Source: Plectrocnemia conspersa
Lineage: Eukaryota > Arthropoda > Insecta > Trichoptera > Polycentropodidae
Length of the DNA stretch: 64,000 bases
Reading direction: 5' to 3'
NCBI GenBank assembly: GCA_009617715.1
Contig: VTFK01000075.1
Location: forward strand, 62,001 to 126,000
In this document: positions 1-13,908 of the stretch, piece by piece
Layout of the letters: each line of letters opens with the position of its first letter
Position numbering within the stretch: position 1 is the stretch's first letter
Notes under the pieces: generated by a model
Seen by the model: only the letters and a program-made list of their open reading frames with translations
Database searches by the model: none
What the model was told of the DNA's origin: nothing
Made by a program: the position numbers and the translations under genes

Positions 1-253
1 AACATTATATATAACGGAATACTAAGCGAAGTTCAAAATGTGTTCAAAATGTTTTGAGCAGGGTTTTAAAGAGTACCTATGCAGAATTTTAATTATATCC
101 CCCAAAGGGTGTAAAATAGACAGACGTGCTAATTATAAATAAATATGTAATAATAAAATATTTGCTTGATAAAAATATATTTAAAATTTATTTAATTTGA
201 TAGTTAGACGATTTTTAATAAAAACCAACTAACAAAAGTTCAATTTCGATTTC

Positions 254-428
254 TCTATAACAAGGGTTGGCAGCCTTTTTAACCATATTTTACGTGGGTT
301 AATGTAATTCTCAAAATTTAAAGTGATTTTGATTTCGGAAGCTAAAAACAATTGATGAGTCAGTTGTTATGACATTGTGGGTCACTTCTTTATGCGAAAG
401 AGTGACAGGTTTCCGACAACCACTCTAC
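254..428. repeat. Possible small hAT MITE
   Basis: CAAGGGTTGGCAGCC at 254 and, inverted near 426, TGGTTGTCGGAAACC are hAT-like ends about 170 bp apart, flanked by CTCTATAA and CTCTACAG (6 of 8 matching). Old and uncertain. Confidence 0.3.
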
Positions 429-2686
429 AGCATAATACAGAAAAAGGGTATGTTTGAGTTCGGTTTACTCTGTATTAAATACATATGTGTATATATACTT
501 TTTTCAAGTTCAACTTATTCCCAAGAGATGCATAAAAACACTATATAGTTTTAAATTACGCTTTTCTTTGTAGGTGATTTTTTATGCGCGTAGACACTAT
601 AAACTACTATTTTCTTTCATATATAAAATGTATAGGTGCTACGTTTTACAGAGTTAAAATATTTATGGAAATTGTCAGAGTTTCAGCGTCAAGGGAGTAC
701 AAGTGTGACGTTAAGTTTTTTCTTGTTAAAATATTCAATTTTAAAGCACTAAACGTGTTTTAAGTACAAATACATTTTTAAAGCTATGATTAATTATTCT
801 AAAGGTTAAGTTATATTCTGATAAATTTACTTATATAATAATAATTGACCTTTAAGGGGAATATTAACTAACAATTTAATATTTTTAATTTAGCTTTTAA
901 TTCTTTATCTTTTTTAAATTTTAAATAATATATTTAGTAAAAAAATATATTTTCAAATTAATTATAATTACATTATCATAAAAACAATAAACAGAATTAT
1001 TAAAAGACCCCCTGTATTTATACACAAAATAATAACACAATTTCAAGATGTTAATTCCAAATTTTCCCCCAATCTTTTTGTGTCGCTTATGCGTATGTAG
1101 ATTTAATTAATGGTCCGTAAAAAATATTTGTCGAAATATTTGTATCTTTAGCGACGTTCGTTATACATAATAATAACATCGTTTATATTCATTAAATTTC
1201 TGTATATAAAGAATATTTAAGTATGATAAAAATGATATAATATAAATTGACTAGCGACAAAGTGGCTTATTTGCTAGGTGTACCTATATTTTTTCATTGT
1301 TGTCTCTGAGTTGCGTTCGACTCGCATTAGCCTATTAACATTTCACCTGTCACATTATATTATTTCACCTGTCAACGCGGCGTGCACTTACACGTTCAAT
1401 TTAACACTCAACGTTGATGTCCAGTGATATGAGTGATATGTTTTTTTTTAATTTGATTCAAAAATGTAGAGGGAAATTATATTTTTTATGTGTAATAATA
1501 ATACGAAAATTTGCATATACTAATCAATTATAATTGTTTTTATACATATGTTATTTATGTATAAATTTTAACCTAATAAAATATATATCAAACAAACTTT
1601 ATTGACCAACTCAAATTAAAAAATGACGCTAAAACAAATAATACGCAATTTAAAGGCTGACCACGTTAAACAAACACTGGCATTTGATTGGTAGTTTCAA
1701 TTTACTTGAGTTGAAATGTGTAACTTTTATTAGGACAATTCAACAGTGAAAGTATCGCATAACTATTTTTTTTTAATCATGATCTCTACATGATTTTAAA
1801 ATACTAATTTCATATATTCTCATTTGCTATACATTAAAAATTATTAAAAGTATTGAAAAATTTGTTGACTTTCTAAAAATTTGACAATTCTTACTAAAGA
1901 CAAAAAATAAGTCCTCCAAAGAATATCAGTTACATGAAAAAATGTCATTCTAACGACTATTTCGATCAAACGAAAACACATCAAAAAAGTCCACACACTA
2001 CTTTTTACTCAATAGAAGAGAGATCTCATAACCAAACAATTGCGTTAACCATATGAGTGGTATCGCCAAATATGGTGGTCTATCTTTCACTGATAGTTAC
2101 ATAATTACATATATAACAGAAAAACTAATAAATAAAAAACAATATATTGATATAATTAAATTTTTGATTTGATTTGATGTAAATGATTTTTATATAAAAT
2201 AATAGCAATAAATTAAAGAGTACGAAATAAATTTACATTTTTAATATTAATTTAAAAATAATATTGAGAGCTTCTAAATTTATATAAAAAAATACCACAA
2301 AAGATAAATTATTACTATTACTGAAATTTAATAATAGAAAAGTGTGAAAATAAATTATTAAAACATACTAATACAAAAAATATTCATATAAAACAACGCA
2401 ATAAATCGTTGGTAATCATTGATTTTTCTATTTTTTACTATAAATATAATTTAAAATAATTATGGTAAAATATATAAAATTAACTTACTCTCAGGTGTAT
2501 GCTAATATATTAACAAATGTGTATAAATTAACTCACTACTTAAAAGGGAAACTAAAAAAAATATTACACATATCACTGCCGAAAAAAATACTCTTTGTTT
2601 GGAAAGGACGCGCGGTTACCGATGGTTACCGATTTGAACTGTTTCTATTTTGAAGCGTGAACACAATGAAAGGCATCTGCGATTCG
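428..2686. other. AT-rich DNA without recognisable features
   Basis: No coding or RNA gene seen. Two copies of TTTCACCTGTCA (CACCTG E boxes) lie 23 bp apart at 1344-1376. The open frame at 2462-2653 has no protein features. Confidence 0.5.
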
Positions 2687-2880
2687 ATAGAATTATCTCG
2701 TACCAGCATTTTAAAAGATGTGACACTCGATCACCGAGGCAGAGAGAGACACAGTGAGACACGCTGCAGAGTCACTGCAGCAGAGACAAGATACTGCATG
2801 GACACGAGACATATCAGCGTATTTTTCATCGGCATTACGAAAAAATATCACGACAGATCACAGCTGATAATATGTATTTT
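2687..2880 (+). repeat. Dispersed repeat, copy 1
   Basis: GTGACACTCGATCACCGAGG CAGAG and, 130 bp on, GACAGATCACAGCTGATAAT A parallel 10088-10195 in order. Rich in CAGAGA and CTGCAG. The open frame across it has no family signature. Confidence 0.35.
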
Positions 2881-3459
2881 TATATTAGTATTAGTAATTT
2901 AATATTAATATATATATATTTGTAGTTTTTTTCTTGGTTTTTACATATATTAATTTATTTAACTAATTAGTGCAAACAATAAATTAATTGTCTGTTCAAT
3001 ATTAATTAATTAAAAAACATATATTGGTTTATAATAACCATTTCAATTAATCCATAATAAAACTACTTCCATAATAAAACTTTTTGAATTTTATAAAATA
3101 TGCATAACACAATGTTGTGCGAATTACTGATGAGTAATGGCGTTAAAGGGAAATTACTGAATTAATTATTACATACTTTTTGACCAGAGACGTGATTTCA
3201 GCTTTTTAAATTCACCTGAATAAAGATTAGCTGCGATTGAATTTCTTGAGCTAAGTTTATGGAACATTTTAAATACATTGTTTTCTAAGATTATTGAGTA
3301 TACAATAGCTAATAATGTTCGGAATGAATTTGATATACATAAATATCTAATTTGTATTGGTGATTGTTTTGTGCGGATTTCAGTATAGATTAAATTATAA
3401 TAAATAAATAACCCGCGATCGATATATTGAACTCATTGAAATAAAATCTTTACGTATTA

Positions 3460-3730
3460 AAACAACAAATACTACATCCACAAAAATTTGCGACGCAAAC
3501 ATGTTATTGAGTTATGCGTTAAACGATAATAAAGGGTGGGCCTTTATAACATTTTGTTTCGTTTATCGAAAGAATTCTTCGTATTTCGGTCATAGTAGAT
3601 ACCGCCAAAAAAACACACAAATATTTTTTTTTGTTGAGAAGAAGCGTTTAATTGTCTCGCCTTTCGAAACAAAATAAAAGCGTACAAAGCACCAAGAATT
3701 ATGGAGCGGCACTAGTCACTCGGATATATT
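3460..3730. promoter_or_regulatory. Balanced-composition non-coding island
   Basis: Less AT-rich than its flanks with no coding frame or transposon mark; includes AAAGGGTGGGCCTTTATAAC and CGTTTATCGAAAG. Candidate intronic regulatory DNA by composition only. Confidence 0.2.
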
Positions 3731-3789
3731 GAAAAAACGTGTTGCTCAAATATACAAATTGTTTTTTTTTCAAATTTTTTTCGAGATAG

Positions 3790-3895
3790 TATAAATGAAT
3801 ATTTTACGGATATACGATCAATTATTCAAATATTCATATAATTTAATATCGGGCGAATAATTTCAATAATCGAATATTCGACTGAGAACCCTATT
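3790..3895 (-). repeat. hAT-type terminus, copy 1
   Basis: Its reverse complement reads TAGGGTTCTCAGTCGAATATTCG and continues ATTATTCGCCCGATATTAAA. It matches the plus-strand copy at 44.81 kb over about 60 bp. The start TAGGGTTCTCA and the alternating TCGAAT/ATTCG subterminal tract fit Ac/hobo-type hAT ends. Confidence 0.55.
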
Positions 3896-4759
3896 CACAC
3901 CCCCTTGGCCTCAAAACCCGAAAAAGATGCTTGAAAATATTTTTAGCTGCTCTTCGAGATAGATAAGATAAAATAAGATTGAAGTTGTTATTGTTTGTAA
4001 TAAATTCATTTTAGAATCAAATTCCTTATCCTTTCCATTATAGACATAAAATTACTATTTTTAATTATTATTAATATTAATTAAATATATCTAGTCTTAT
4101 TAAATAAGAAGCTTAAATAATAATTAAGATGAATATAAATAATATATTTTAAAGCAATCGCTAAAAAAATAAATTTTATAATTCTGATAATAGACACACG
4201 CCAATGCGTGTCACGTATCGTCGCAGTTCGACGACGTTTATTATTATTAATTAATATACTAATGTTAACGTAATATATACGTACGTATATGTTTGCCCTT
4301 GATTCTATAAATACAAAAGCATCGTCACAAAATTGATTGTTTACATTTTAAACCATACAACGAGACATTGGATCCGGACGCAGATCAATTTTGTCAACGT
4401 TCGGGGATCCATCAGCCTTTCGGAGCAGTAATACTTTGTCATTCTCAACGAAGAAATTAAATTTGAAGTAATAAGATTCAAAATTAATGAAGCCATATTG
4501 TCTAGCGAGAATTCTTAATGACATTAAATCCGAAAATGTAATGTATAACGTAACCGAAGTCGACCCGGCAGAGCTTCCAAGCTGAAGCTTCGTGCGTAAT
4601 TAAATTATTTTTGCAATTATTATAAAACTGATTTAGTAATTATATTATTCAAACGAACGTCGCAAAAACCTGACAGATATCAATTTAGCAGTGCCGATTA
4701 AATTAAGCAATGGAAACGATGATACGTTTGCCCTGTGACAAAGTTTAACATTGATTGGT

Positions 4760-5060
4760 TCAGAAGCGAGTGAGAAAGACGGAAATTTCATTAGGGATCG
4801 TCGAAGAAATTCTGATTCGTGTACTTATTTGTCTTCCGTAACAAATTTTCCGAAAGTAAACTTTGACGCTGGTTATTCACCGTTTCAATAAATAATACGA
4901 GTCGGGTTAAACGTAAAGGTATTATAGTACCGATATAACAAACAAATACATACGGATTCACGGTAAATTCGTGGAAATAATACACGTTAATCTTTCGAGC
5001 GCCGGCCATTAATTGGGTTAAAAAGATGATATCGTTTAACACGCGTTTAAATATAATCGT
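4760..5060. promoter_or_regulatory. Balanced-composition non-coding island
   Basis: Contains GAGCGCCGGCCATTAATTGG and GTTTAACACGCGTTTAAA in an otherwise AT-rich setting. The short open frame across it has no protein features. Confidence 0.25.
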
Positions 5061-5639
5061 GTAGAATTATATAATTTTATAAATTAAGGTTGATTAAAAT
5101 TACATAAATATTGAAAAAATATATATAAAAATCGTAAACGAACATATTTTTAAGCATTATTGCGATAATATTTGTATAGGTGTTTCGTTTGGAATCATTT
5201 GTAATTTACCAAAAAAATATATAATATAAACAGTAAACTTATAAAAACTCACGGTTTTCTTCTGCATTCGAGCATTAGTAAATCAAGAATAATTACCTGA
5301 AAAAAAAAAAAAATTAGTGTTATTAGTAACTATAATAAGTAATCACCACTTAGTATGTAATAGTTCCGAGTAACTAGCAAGCAATTTTATCCTTATACTA
5401 TTATATAATATCAATAAAGTTTATGCATGCAAGTAATGTTGTATTGTATTGTTATTGTAATTTTTCTTTATATGAAAAACACCCAATGGGTTTAATAGAT
5501 TTTTTAAACATATTCTTAAAATCCGAAAAGATGACGAAAACAACGGCATATTACACATTGTTTATTATTTGTATGAAATATGTGCTATATGTGTTAAGAT
5601 AGATAAAAATTAACCAAATATTGTTATATATAATGTATT

Positions 5640-6850
5640 ATTATTATTTTTATTATTTTATTAATTTATTTAGCTTAATAGCTAATCTTTACATCTAACA
5701 AATTTAGTAAACATATATAAAATATATAAAAAAAATACATAACAGAAAGAAAAAATGAAAATATACAATAATAAAGTCTTAATATTATGATTTATTTCTA
5801 TATGTACGAAGGTGTTTTTTTATTCCGTTATATTTTTGCTGTTTCGGATTTCTCTTGGAAGACTATTATATAAATCAAAACCTTTGTACATAATTCCCCT
5901 AGCCGTACTCGTTTTCTTATACTTAATTTTCTTTAAATTTTCTCTATTTCTAGTATTATATTTATGTACATCTTTATTTCTTATTAAATATTTTGATAAT
6001 ATATTATTTTCTAACTTATATATAAATACTAAAACATTCATACTCAATATTTCTTGAACATTCAACCATTCTAATCTATCAATCATACTTTTTACAATTA
6101 GTTAATCTATTTTTATTTAAAATTACTCTCATTGCCCTATTTTGTAATTTTTTTTTGCAACATTTGTTTATCTAATTTATTTAACATATTTAATAGTGTT
6201 GCACAATAATTAAAATGGGGCAATATTATACTATTATAAATTTTTTTTTTTATTTATACTTAATATATTTCTTAATCTAGATAATAAACCTATTTTTTTT
6301 CTACTATTTTTTTTTAATATGTAATTACAATGTTCTTTAAAATTTAATTTTGTATCAACAATTACTCCTAAATATTTTATATTATCCACTATTTCTATAC
6401 TAGAGTTATTTATTACTATTTTGGTACTATTATCTAACACATTTTTATAATTAATAAACATACATTTAGTTTTATTCTCATTTAATTTAAGTACATTATT
6501 CTTTAACCATATTTCTAATATACTTAATTCATTATTTAAATTATTTACAATTTCTTTAATGTTATCACCTATGCAATACATTAATGTGTCATCCGCAAAT
6601 AGATGAATTTTACATTTTTTCACGTTATTAACTATATCATTAATATACAAAACAAATAACAATGGTCCCAATTTAGACCCTTGTGGTACTCCATAAGACA
6701 CTAATTTCTCTTCAGAATATAAATTATTTATTTTAACTTTTTTGTTTTCTTTTATATAAGTAATTATTAAAACATCTTAAAACTATATCACTTATACCTA
6801 TACTCTCCAATTTCTTTAACATTATTTTTCAACAGAAAATAAAAAGAGGT
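5640..6850 (-). mobile_element. 5'-truncated non-LTR retrotransposon (CR1/Jockey-like reverse transcriptase)
   Basis: Minus-strand LINE fragment. The reverse transcriptase part reads SYGVPQGSKLGPLLF, then FADDTLMYC (catalytic FADD box), KYLGVIVDTKLNFKEHC, LPHFNYCATL and LQNRAMRVI, ending with the C-terminal tail YNTRNRENL and GFDLYNSLPREI. The frame is open from about 6840 to 6235 with small breaks afterwards. The 3' end at about 5640-5700 is an A/T-rich tail. The 5' truncation near 6845 falls just inside the RT core (an AFDSVEK-like start), typical of incomplete target-primed reverse transcription. It is fairly young, because most of the RT is still in one frame. A relative of its tail lies at 37.2-37.7 kb. 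Confidence 0.85.
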
Positions 6851-7849
6851 GTATTAACTTATCAAATATCGTAAGACTCCTGTATATTTGTACATCATAA
6901 AAATGATTTACAATTTGAGAACGATCACGCAATATAAATTCAAGAAGTTCAATCAGGGAGTTTAAAATCATCTGTCAGTCATCTAAGGTACGTTAACAAT
7001 ATAGAAAAGTTGCAAGTAAAGTAAACCAACAACATTTCTATACCATCATTATCGAAAATAAAAGCATTCGATTAACAGAGCTATCAAAATAGTGGATTTA
7101 GCTATTGGCTCGAATTACATCATTAAAAAATACTTAATGTGAATGACTGTGCATTTTAGAGAAGTATAATAATGTATATTCTATGCATTTTAAAGCCAAT
7201 ACAACAGCGAAGATATATCGAGTTCGCTAAAAGCTAACGTCATATTCGGAAAAATCGAACGCACATAAATAAAAAAACACCGATCGAAATATGCAGCCAA
7301 AAAAAGCTATTCTTGAAGGAACAAAGTAAAAAAAACTATTCAATATTGCCGGTGCATGCTAGAGAAAATTAAAAAAAACAGTAGCGTGTAGCATAAATTT
7401 AGCGTAAATTGCGTCTTAATCGTAATAAGTTATATAATAATCAAAATATATAACTTTTTTTAATGTTATTACCATTATTGCAAACAGCTGCTTGTAATTT
7501 TCCTTTTTATTTTAAAATCGTCTTTCATATGCCTGAGGCACTTTTTTCTACGCAGCTTAAACGTCAGGAATTTTCGGTTATTTCTCTCCACGATTGAAAA
7601 AGTAATCAGGGTTTGTTTATAATTACACTATGTGATCAATGAACGGTCCTTGAAATATCTGCAAATATTGTTTGACATTTTTATGGTGTATTTTTGTAGA
7701 CATCTGTTTAGTTTTTATCAAATATAATATTTAGTATCAAGCAAAAAAACATCTTAATATATAGAAACAACCAAATTTTGTCTATTCAAAAAGTAATGTG
7801 TTACATAGAATTGATATATCTAACGCAAGGAAACATAAAAAATACTTTT

Positions 7850-8480
7850 AAAAGCCGCGTTAGAATAGTTTACACAGTTGAAAATAGCTGCGCCCTAGAT
7901 TCTCGCTTTGCTTTTCGAAGCTTTCATTGTTATTATCTCGGAACGCTTGACTTTGATATACGCTCACGCTGGCAGTTTTCATCATACATAATCAATTACA
8001 TAAAAAACGACGTGTTGTTTTACAAGGAATAACCATAAAAAAATCAATTAGCCCATAGATTAATTTACGAGTTATTCTTTAAATCCGAAACGGCGTTAAA
8101 AAGCCTGGTTCAACTCGTTGCGATCGTTAAATCGTAATGGATAACCGCCGACCGCCCGGCGTTTAACCGCCTGGTTAGTTTTAACCTAAAAAATCTCGTC
8201 ACCGTGACCACCCCTGAATTAATTGCGTCGAGACGCCCGAGACCTCGTTGTAAAACTTTATCGGTTTTTCAAAATGAGCAATTTCTTCCGTTTCATTTAA
8301 CGCACATCCTCGGCGTCGAACGAGCGTTTAATTAAAAAGGCGCCCATAAATCATTACGCCCCCGGTGTATTTTAGGGAGCCCGCCTAATTTCGCGTCTAC
8401 CGTAATATGTTATTTTGAGAAGAAAACGGCGAGAGCAATTGAAAATGCGATCGCATTGTCCGATACGGAACATCGTCGGA
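7850..8480. promoter_or_regulatory. Strong candidate enhancer / conserved non-coding element
   Basis: About 600 bp of sharply higher GC, dense in homeodomain-type ATTA cores inside GC-containing contexts (CCATAAATCATTACGCCC, CGTTTAATTAAAAAGG). Palindromic GGCGTTTAACCGCC lies near 8158. All six frames are broken. Texture is that of insect developmental enhancers; activity is inferred. Confidence 0.35.
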
Positions 8481-8890
8481 AAAGATCGTATAAAACTCGG
8501 CGAAGCCGACGTTTCGACATTGATATGTAAATCATGTTCGCGATATAGGCAGGGCGACGCCGAAGAATCCGTAAGAAGATTATGTAAACGCTGATAAAAA
8601 TCCTTGTGATGCATCTGACTGTATATTTTTATCAAGTATGTGAGACTTGATAAAAATATCAAAAAACGAGTCAATTGTATTCGATACATTGCTTTTCAAT
8701 TACACGTGTTATGTTTTTGTTATCATTCTTACACTTCCATCCCGCACAATATTTTTTTGGTTAGGCTATGTGCAATAATAATCAACAAGTCACTTCAGGA
8801 TTAAGTTGAACTCTTGGAGATTTAATATGACTGCTTAACTGGACCAGATCAAAGCGAAATCAGCTGCTTTTCCGGACTTTGAATGTAAGT

Positions 8891-8957
8891 TCTGATAGAA
8901 GTAGTGTCCTCGCGTATCATCTATGAGAGAGAAGGAGTAACTACTACTTCTATCAGA
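8891..8957. repeat. Perfect 15-bp inverted repeat with 37-bp loop
   Basis: TCTGATAGAAGTAGT at 8891-8905 pairs perfectly with ACTACTTCTATCAGA at 8943-8957. The hairpin stands alone, outside any recognised transposon. Possible roles are a small-RNA hairpin or MITE relic; neither is shown. Confidence 0.6.
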
Positions 8958-8989
8958 TCGTTCCTACTATTCCTCGATCCTTCAACAAA

Positions 8990-10080
8990 TTCATGATTTG
9001 GAGATAAGCTTTAATCTTTTGTTTTATATAATAAAAAATCATACAAAAATTCTTAGCTTAATGGAGTAGATTGATTTCGATTGAGATTGTGTACATTTGT
9101 CGACAATGACTACGCTCGTTACCTGCTAGCTCGTATACGATATCAGTCTAAGTGCACATTCTTTCGTTATTTGAGTTTACACTATCGATTTCATTATTGT
9201 TTTTGGGAAAAAGATTAAAAATGAAGAAGGAATTGGAAAGACCAAAAGGCGCTCTGATTTGAGAGACAAATTTGTTAGTTTTACGGGCTCTTTAAACAAG
9301 TCTATAAAAATAACTATAATTAGAAGTTGTCCCATCAAATCTACAAAATCATTATAAAATTAAATTTAATAAATTAGTCGTACATTAATAAAAGAGTACG
9401 TGTGTCATGTATTTAAAAAATGAAATTCCATTATCAATAGGCTAAAGATGAATTCACAATAACATTTTGAATGTAAAATCTTCCATTTTCAAGGTTACTA
9501 ACATAGTAGAACACCCACCGGTCCATGAGCAACCAGTAGCTTCAACATTCTGTAGGCTTCACGTAGTCAGTTGTGGGCCAATGAAGTGCTTTACCTCCGT
9601 TTTCGACGTAATCCGTCTATGCTGGAAGCGGAAGAGGTAAATAGGGAATAAACGGACTAAATCGCGCTCTGCTTAGTCGGCATTTCTTTCGAAATTTAAG
9701 TAAATAAGTGTTCAGATTTCTAGTACAACCCAGCACAGGGTCCTAACCACCTGCAGAATTAGGTCAGAAGATATTCAAACGACTATTTCAAATTAAATTT
9801 CACGGACTACCTAATAACCACATCCGTCCCGTAACATTATTAATGCAAGCACTGGAATAAAACCACCCTTTTGTGTGGAAACGATACGCGATAGGCAATG
9901 CGTTCTATTCCACGCAAAATATTATTTTTCTTTACTTTTTTGTTAACGATTGCCGAAAGTGTTCATCTGGAAATTTCACTTTGAGGCGTAAAAACGTTTT
10001 GTAGGTGCGTTCAAGAGGCGATGCAATTGGCAAGCCAACATCCTCATCTGCGATTTGCCAGAAACAAACCAGCAATATAA
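8990..10080. other. No gene seen; mixed-composition DNA
   Basis: 9490-9720 is less AT-rich (GAAGCGGAAGAGGTAAATAG, CGCGCTCTGCTTAGTCGGC) and may be an old transposon, but no terminus or protein motif is readable. Confidence 0.35.
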
Positions 10081-10084
10081 AATA

Positions 10085-10200
10085 TGTGACACTTGGTCTT
10101 AGAGGGGCAGACGGTCAGACAGATAAAGACGCTCTAGAAACTCGACTAGATAAAACAGAGGCACAGCAGACAGATCACAGTTGACAATAATTTAACTCCA
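10085..10200 (+). repeat. Dispersed repeat, copy 2
   Basis: GTGACACTTGGTCTTAGAGG GGCAGACGG and GACAGATCACAGTTGACAAT A match the repeat at 2.7 kb with about 70 bp less in the middle. Confidence 0.35.
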
Positions 10201-10479
10201 CACTCCATCGAAGACTCTGACTTTCAAGACTTTTCAAGTTTTTCCATATAAAAGTAAGCTCTGAGCTTTTCCTGCAACTATTTTGTTTGCAAAGTTACAC
10301 CCTTTAGATCTCAAAACCGAAAGTAACAAACAAATATAAACATGCACAAGTTTGCACCATGTGAATCCAGTCGAGTTTCTAAATTCGATGAATTAATTGG
10401 ACTACCACAGTATAAACAAACTGTCAATGATGGTAGCTTCAATGTGTGAATTTTAAGGAAATTTGGCAACCAAAACTAA

Positions 10480-10960
10480 ATATTTATCACCACTGAATAT
10501 GGAAAAAGTATACCACGTTCCACAAAACTACGAACAACTTTAAATTAACTCAAACAATAGAGTCATTAATTGAATGTAAATAGAGCTGAAAGATCTCGCG
10601 TCAAACGAAAGTGAAACACTATAATTAATCAATTATAATGAAATGTTTAATATTCAAAGCAATATACGATATAAATAAATATTAATAAGAGGCAGCAATG
10701 TTTCGAGCAAATAATGCTAGTTAGTATTGCGCAATCAGAATCCAAAAAAATTGATATAAAAGGTTTATAAAGTCTAAAAGTTAGATTTCGATCAGCAGGT
10801 GTTCAGGATTAATTTTTCCCGGCCTATATGTCTAGAGCTGACTAAGCTCAGCATGACACTATTTATAATTTATACTAACAATATAATGTAAATAACCCAC
10901 GTATAAATCAAACAAGGGTGGATTTATTCTGAGAATCTTAATAAGATATTTAAAATTCGT
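10480..10960 (+). repeat. Dispersed repeat pair, copy 1 (LTR-like)
   Basis: ATTTATCACCACTGAATATG GAAAAAGT, AAGATCTCGCGTCAAACGAA and TATTGCGCAATCAGAATCC followed by GATATAAAAGG align in order with 32.73-33.06 kb. A TATA-like GATATAAAAG lies at the same place in both. Probably two old copies of one LTR; ends and target duplications not found. Confidence 0.5.
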
Positions 10961-13846
10961 CTTTGGCTTCAAATGAGTTAATGACAAGTATTGATTTAAG
11001 AGATAAATTATTTTTCGCGGAATCAAAAATTCAACAAGAATATAATATGATTGTAACTGGCCATAAAACGCAAGTCAAAACCAAGTTTGTAAGCTAGGTA
11101 GTCGATAATTTAAAACAAAAGTTATTTTTATAATACATGTACTCTTATATTATATAGTTAAAGCATATGTATGTATTTTTTTTAAATAAAATATATGTTA
11201 TTCTTATAAAAAATAAAATATTTATTATCAAAATCTAAAAATAAACATGAGCAATATATCCTCCAAAATTCAATCCTATATCTATAATCAATAGGACATG
11301 CACGACGCGTTCGTCTGATACAATCTTGATATAATCAAAGTGTTACCCAAAATAAATATAATATACACATATTTGCGTACATATCAAACATTTACTTATT
11401 CGTACACATACAATGGACGAATAATAACACTCACCCTCGACGATATATTATATTTACTGATAAATACTACTTGTAAATGTGTGTTAATCATAGAGTGCTA
11501 AAAAATACTTAAGCTTAACGAATGTTATGAACGCAAATCTAATTAATTAAAACAATCATTAAATAAGTTAAGATATATGTATATAATATCTAAATCCTGG
11601 TAGAATGCGAAACAAGTATGAGTGCACACCGTTGCCAAAAAACGTTTAGATCGAACTACCTGTTCTAAAACCTGTTTATACTGGTATGAATATATGTATA
11701 GAGATGAGAAGGAGAACTCGAGAAGGTCACAAATGTCCACGAAAACTAGTATTCTGATCCCACGCATTCGCCTAATTGTGATTTAAAAAAAAATTAAATA
11801 TAAAATTCGCATCAAATCATTGTGTAATTGTTACAGGAAGTAATGCGAAACAATAAAACCATGATAACTATGGTTTCGATTAATCACAAGGAAAAAATTG
11901 AGCGATTAAATAAGTTGTAAGTATTTCTTAGTATGCCAGGCAAGGTCACCGTTGATAGAAAGGGAAACTGCGGTTTGATAGTACGTATAAATATATATTT
12001 GGGTAAATTATAATACATACTATAACAAAATTATATATAAATATAATTAGTCTTGCTCTTGTATAAAGTTAATAAGCACTTCATTAACATTACAACATGT
12101 ATACTTATTAGTTTATCCCTCTTTTTGCTCTACTAAGGTAATAAAAAATATACATTTTTACGATTTATTATTTTATATTATAATACATCTACTTTTATCA
12201 ATAACCGGTAATGTATTTTTATATTATTAGATTATTTTTTACGCAATACAGCGTCATGTCTTTGATAATTGAAATACTATTTCAATATTTAATAATGGAA
12301 CCACCTTATGCGTTTTATAAATTCCAAACATGATAAGATTAAACTTCATGACCCCAGAGCTCACTCTACGTGAGTGTGTTTCTACATGCAAGCATATTTT
12401 AGGTTTTTATTTTATGCTTTACGTGATAATTATGGAATTTTAAAATAAAATACCACAAAAATGCTAATATCGTGAATAATATATTATCTATTATTGCGGT
12501 AAGAATATTATATTCCTTTTGATTCCTTTTGTATTATAATACATAGCCAACATTAATTATTACGCTATAATTAAACTCAAATACATTTTTTTTAAATATA
12601 ATTATTTAATTTATATGTACAGTTATGCTTGGATTATTTTTTTTACTCGATTTAAAAATCACAGTCAGTAGAGATTTCCTTTTGAAAATAAAAAATAATA
12701 AAAATAGAAAAAAATTGGGAACATTTAACATTACATACGAATATTAAAAAAAATGGTATGCAACCACAATTTAAAAAAAATATGGTGGTTTAAATCTGCT
12801 AATTTCACAGTTGCATTTAGAGTGGGTAGTGCAAAGATTTCCGATTAGCACAGCTCCAGAAGTTTTATGACCGACTCTATGAATAACAATTACCTATAAT
12901 TGGTGCAATGTGAGCGATAATAAGTGATTGATTATGTTTTAGCGTATTTTAGCCCGTTTTCTTAAAATAATAATGTTTTTTTTTAAATAACTATATCAAT
13001 ATAAAAAAACAGTTTCTATATAACTATGTGATATAAATAACATGTAACTTACATATAACACAATTTTATCATAAATTTAAATTTCAGTAGTAATAACGTT
13101 TTTCAGTTACACTATAAGTTACTTTATAATTAAAAAAAATTACATGTTTTATATGTAAATATAAGAGCCAGTTTTTAATTACATTTATTAATTAGAAAGA
13201 AACATTAAACTGAAAATATCGACCACTTAATCTGTTGCTTTAGACTAAAAGTAGAAGTAAGCACAATATGTGTTTTAAAAATATTAATAATTTTGAGACA
13301 TTTGTTAGACTAAATATCGTGAGACAAAATATTATCACTAATTATTAAATTCATTTAAAAATTCAAATATTTGCATCCTCGGGAAATAATTATGTCATAT
13401 CATTGTAAGTATTGTTTTAGATTTTAATTATTCTACATAGTATTTATTGTTTATAATTATTTTTAGAAGTCACAAGCGAGCAATAAGATGACTACGCAAA
13501 AATAGCACCAAACTTCTTCAGCTAAATAACCGACATCACAATCATTGCCACGCGATCGACGTGAAAGATAGTATTCCAAAATATCAATAGATAAAAAAAA
13601 TACGTTTTATTAGCATTTATATGGTTTGATCGATATTAACCTCAATATTCATACGTACATGGTAACGGTTAAAATGTACCTGGTTTATTTTGAAATTCGA
13701 ATAATAATATTTAGTCAAATCTAACGAATATGTGCATTAAATCGGAAGCAATGATAATGTAAAAATAAAAAATGAAAAACTCACTTTTCGGCTTCGGCAC
13801 TCAAAATTTGAAGATTTCAACACAAATATTGTATTCTTCTAATCCT
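10960..13846. other. AT-rich DNA, no gene seen
   Basis: Long AT-rich intronic stretch with many short A or T runs. 12640-12900 is slightly richer in G and C. Nothing recognisable. Confidence 0.5.
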
Positions 13847-13908
13847 CACACACAAACACAAACACACACACACACAAACACACACACGCGCGCGCACGTA
13901 TATATATT
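13847..13908. repeat. CA/CG/TA compound microsatellite
   Basis: CACACA and CAAACA units, then CGCGCGCG, then TATATATA. The purine-pyrimidine alternation could adopt Z-DNA. The open frame through it is meaningless. Confidence 0.9.
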
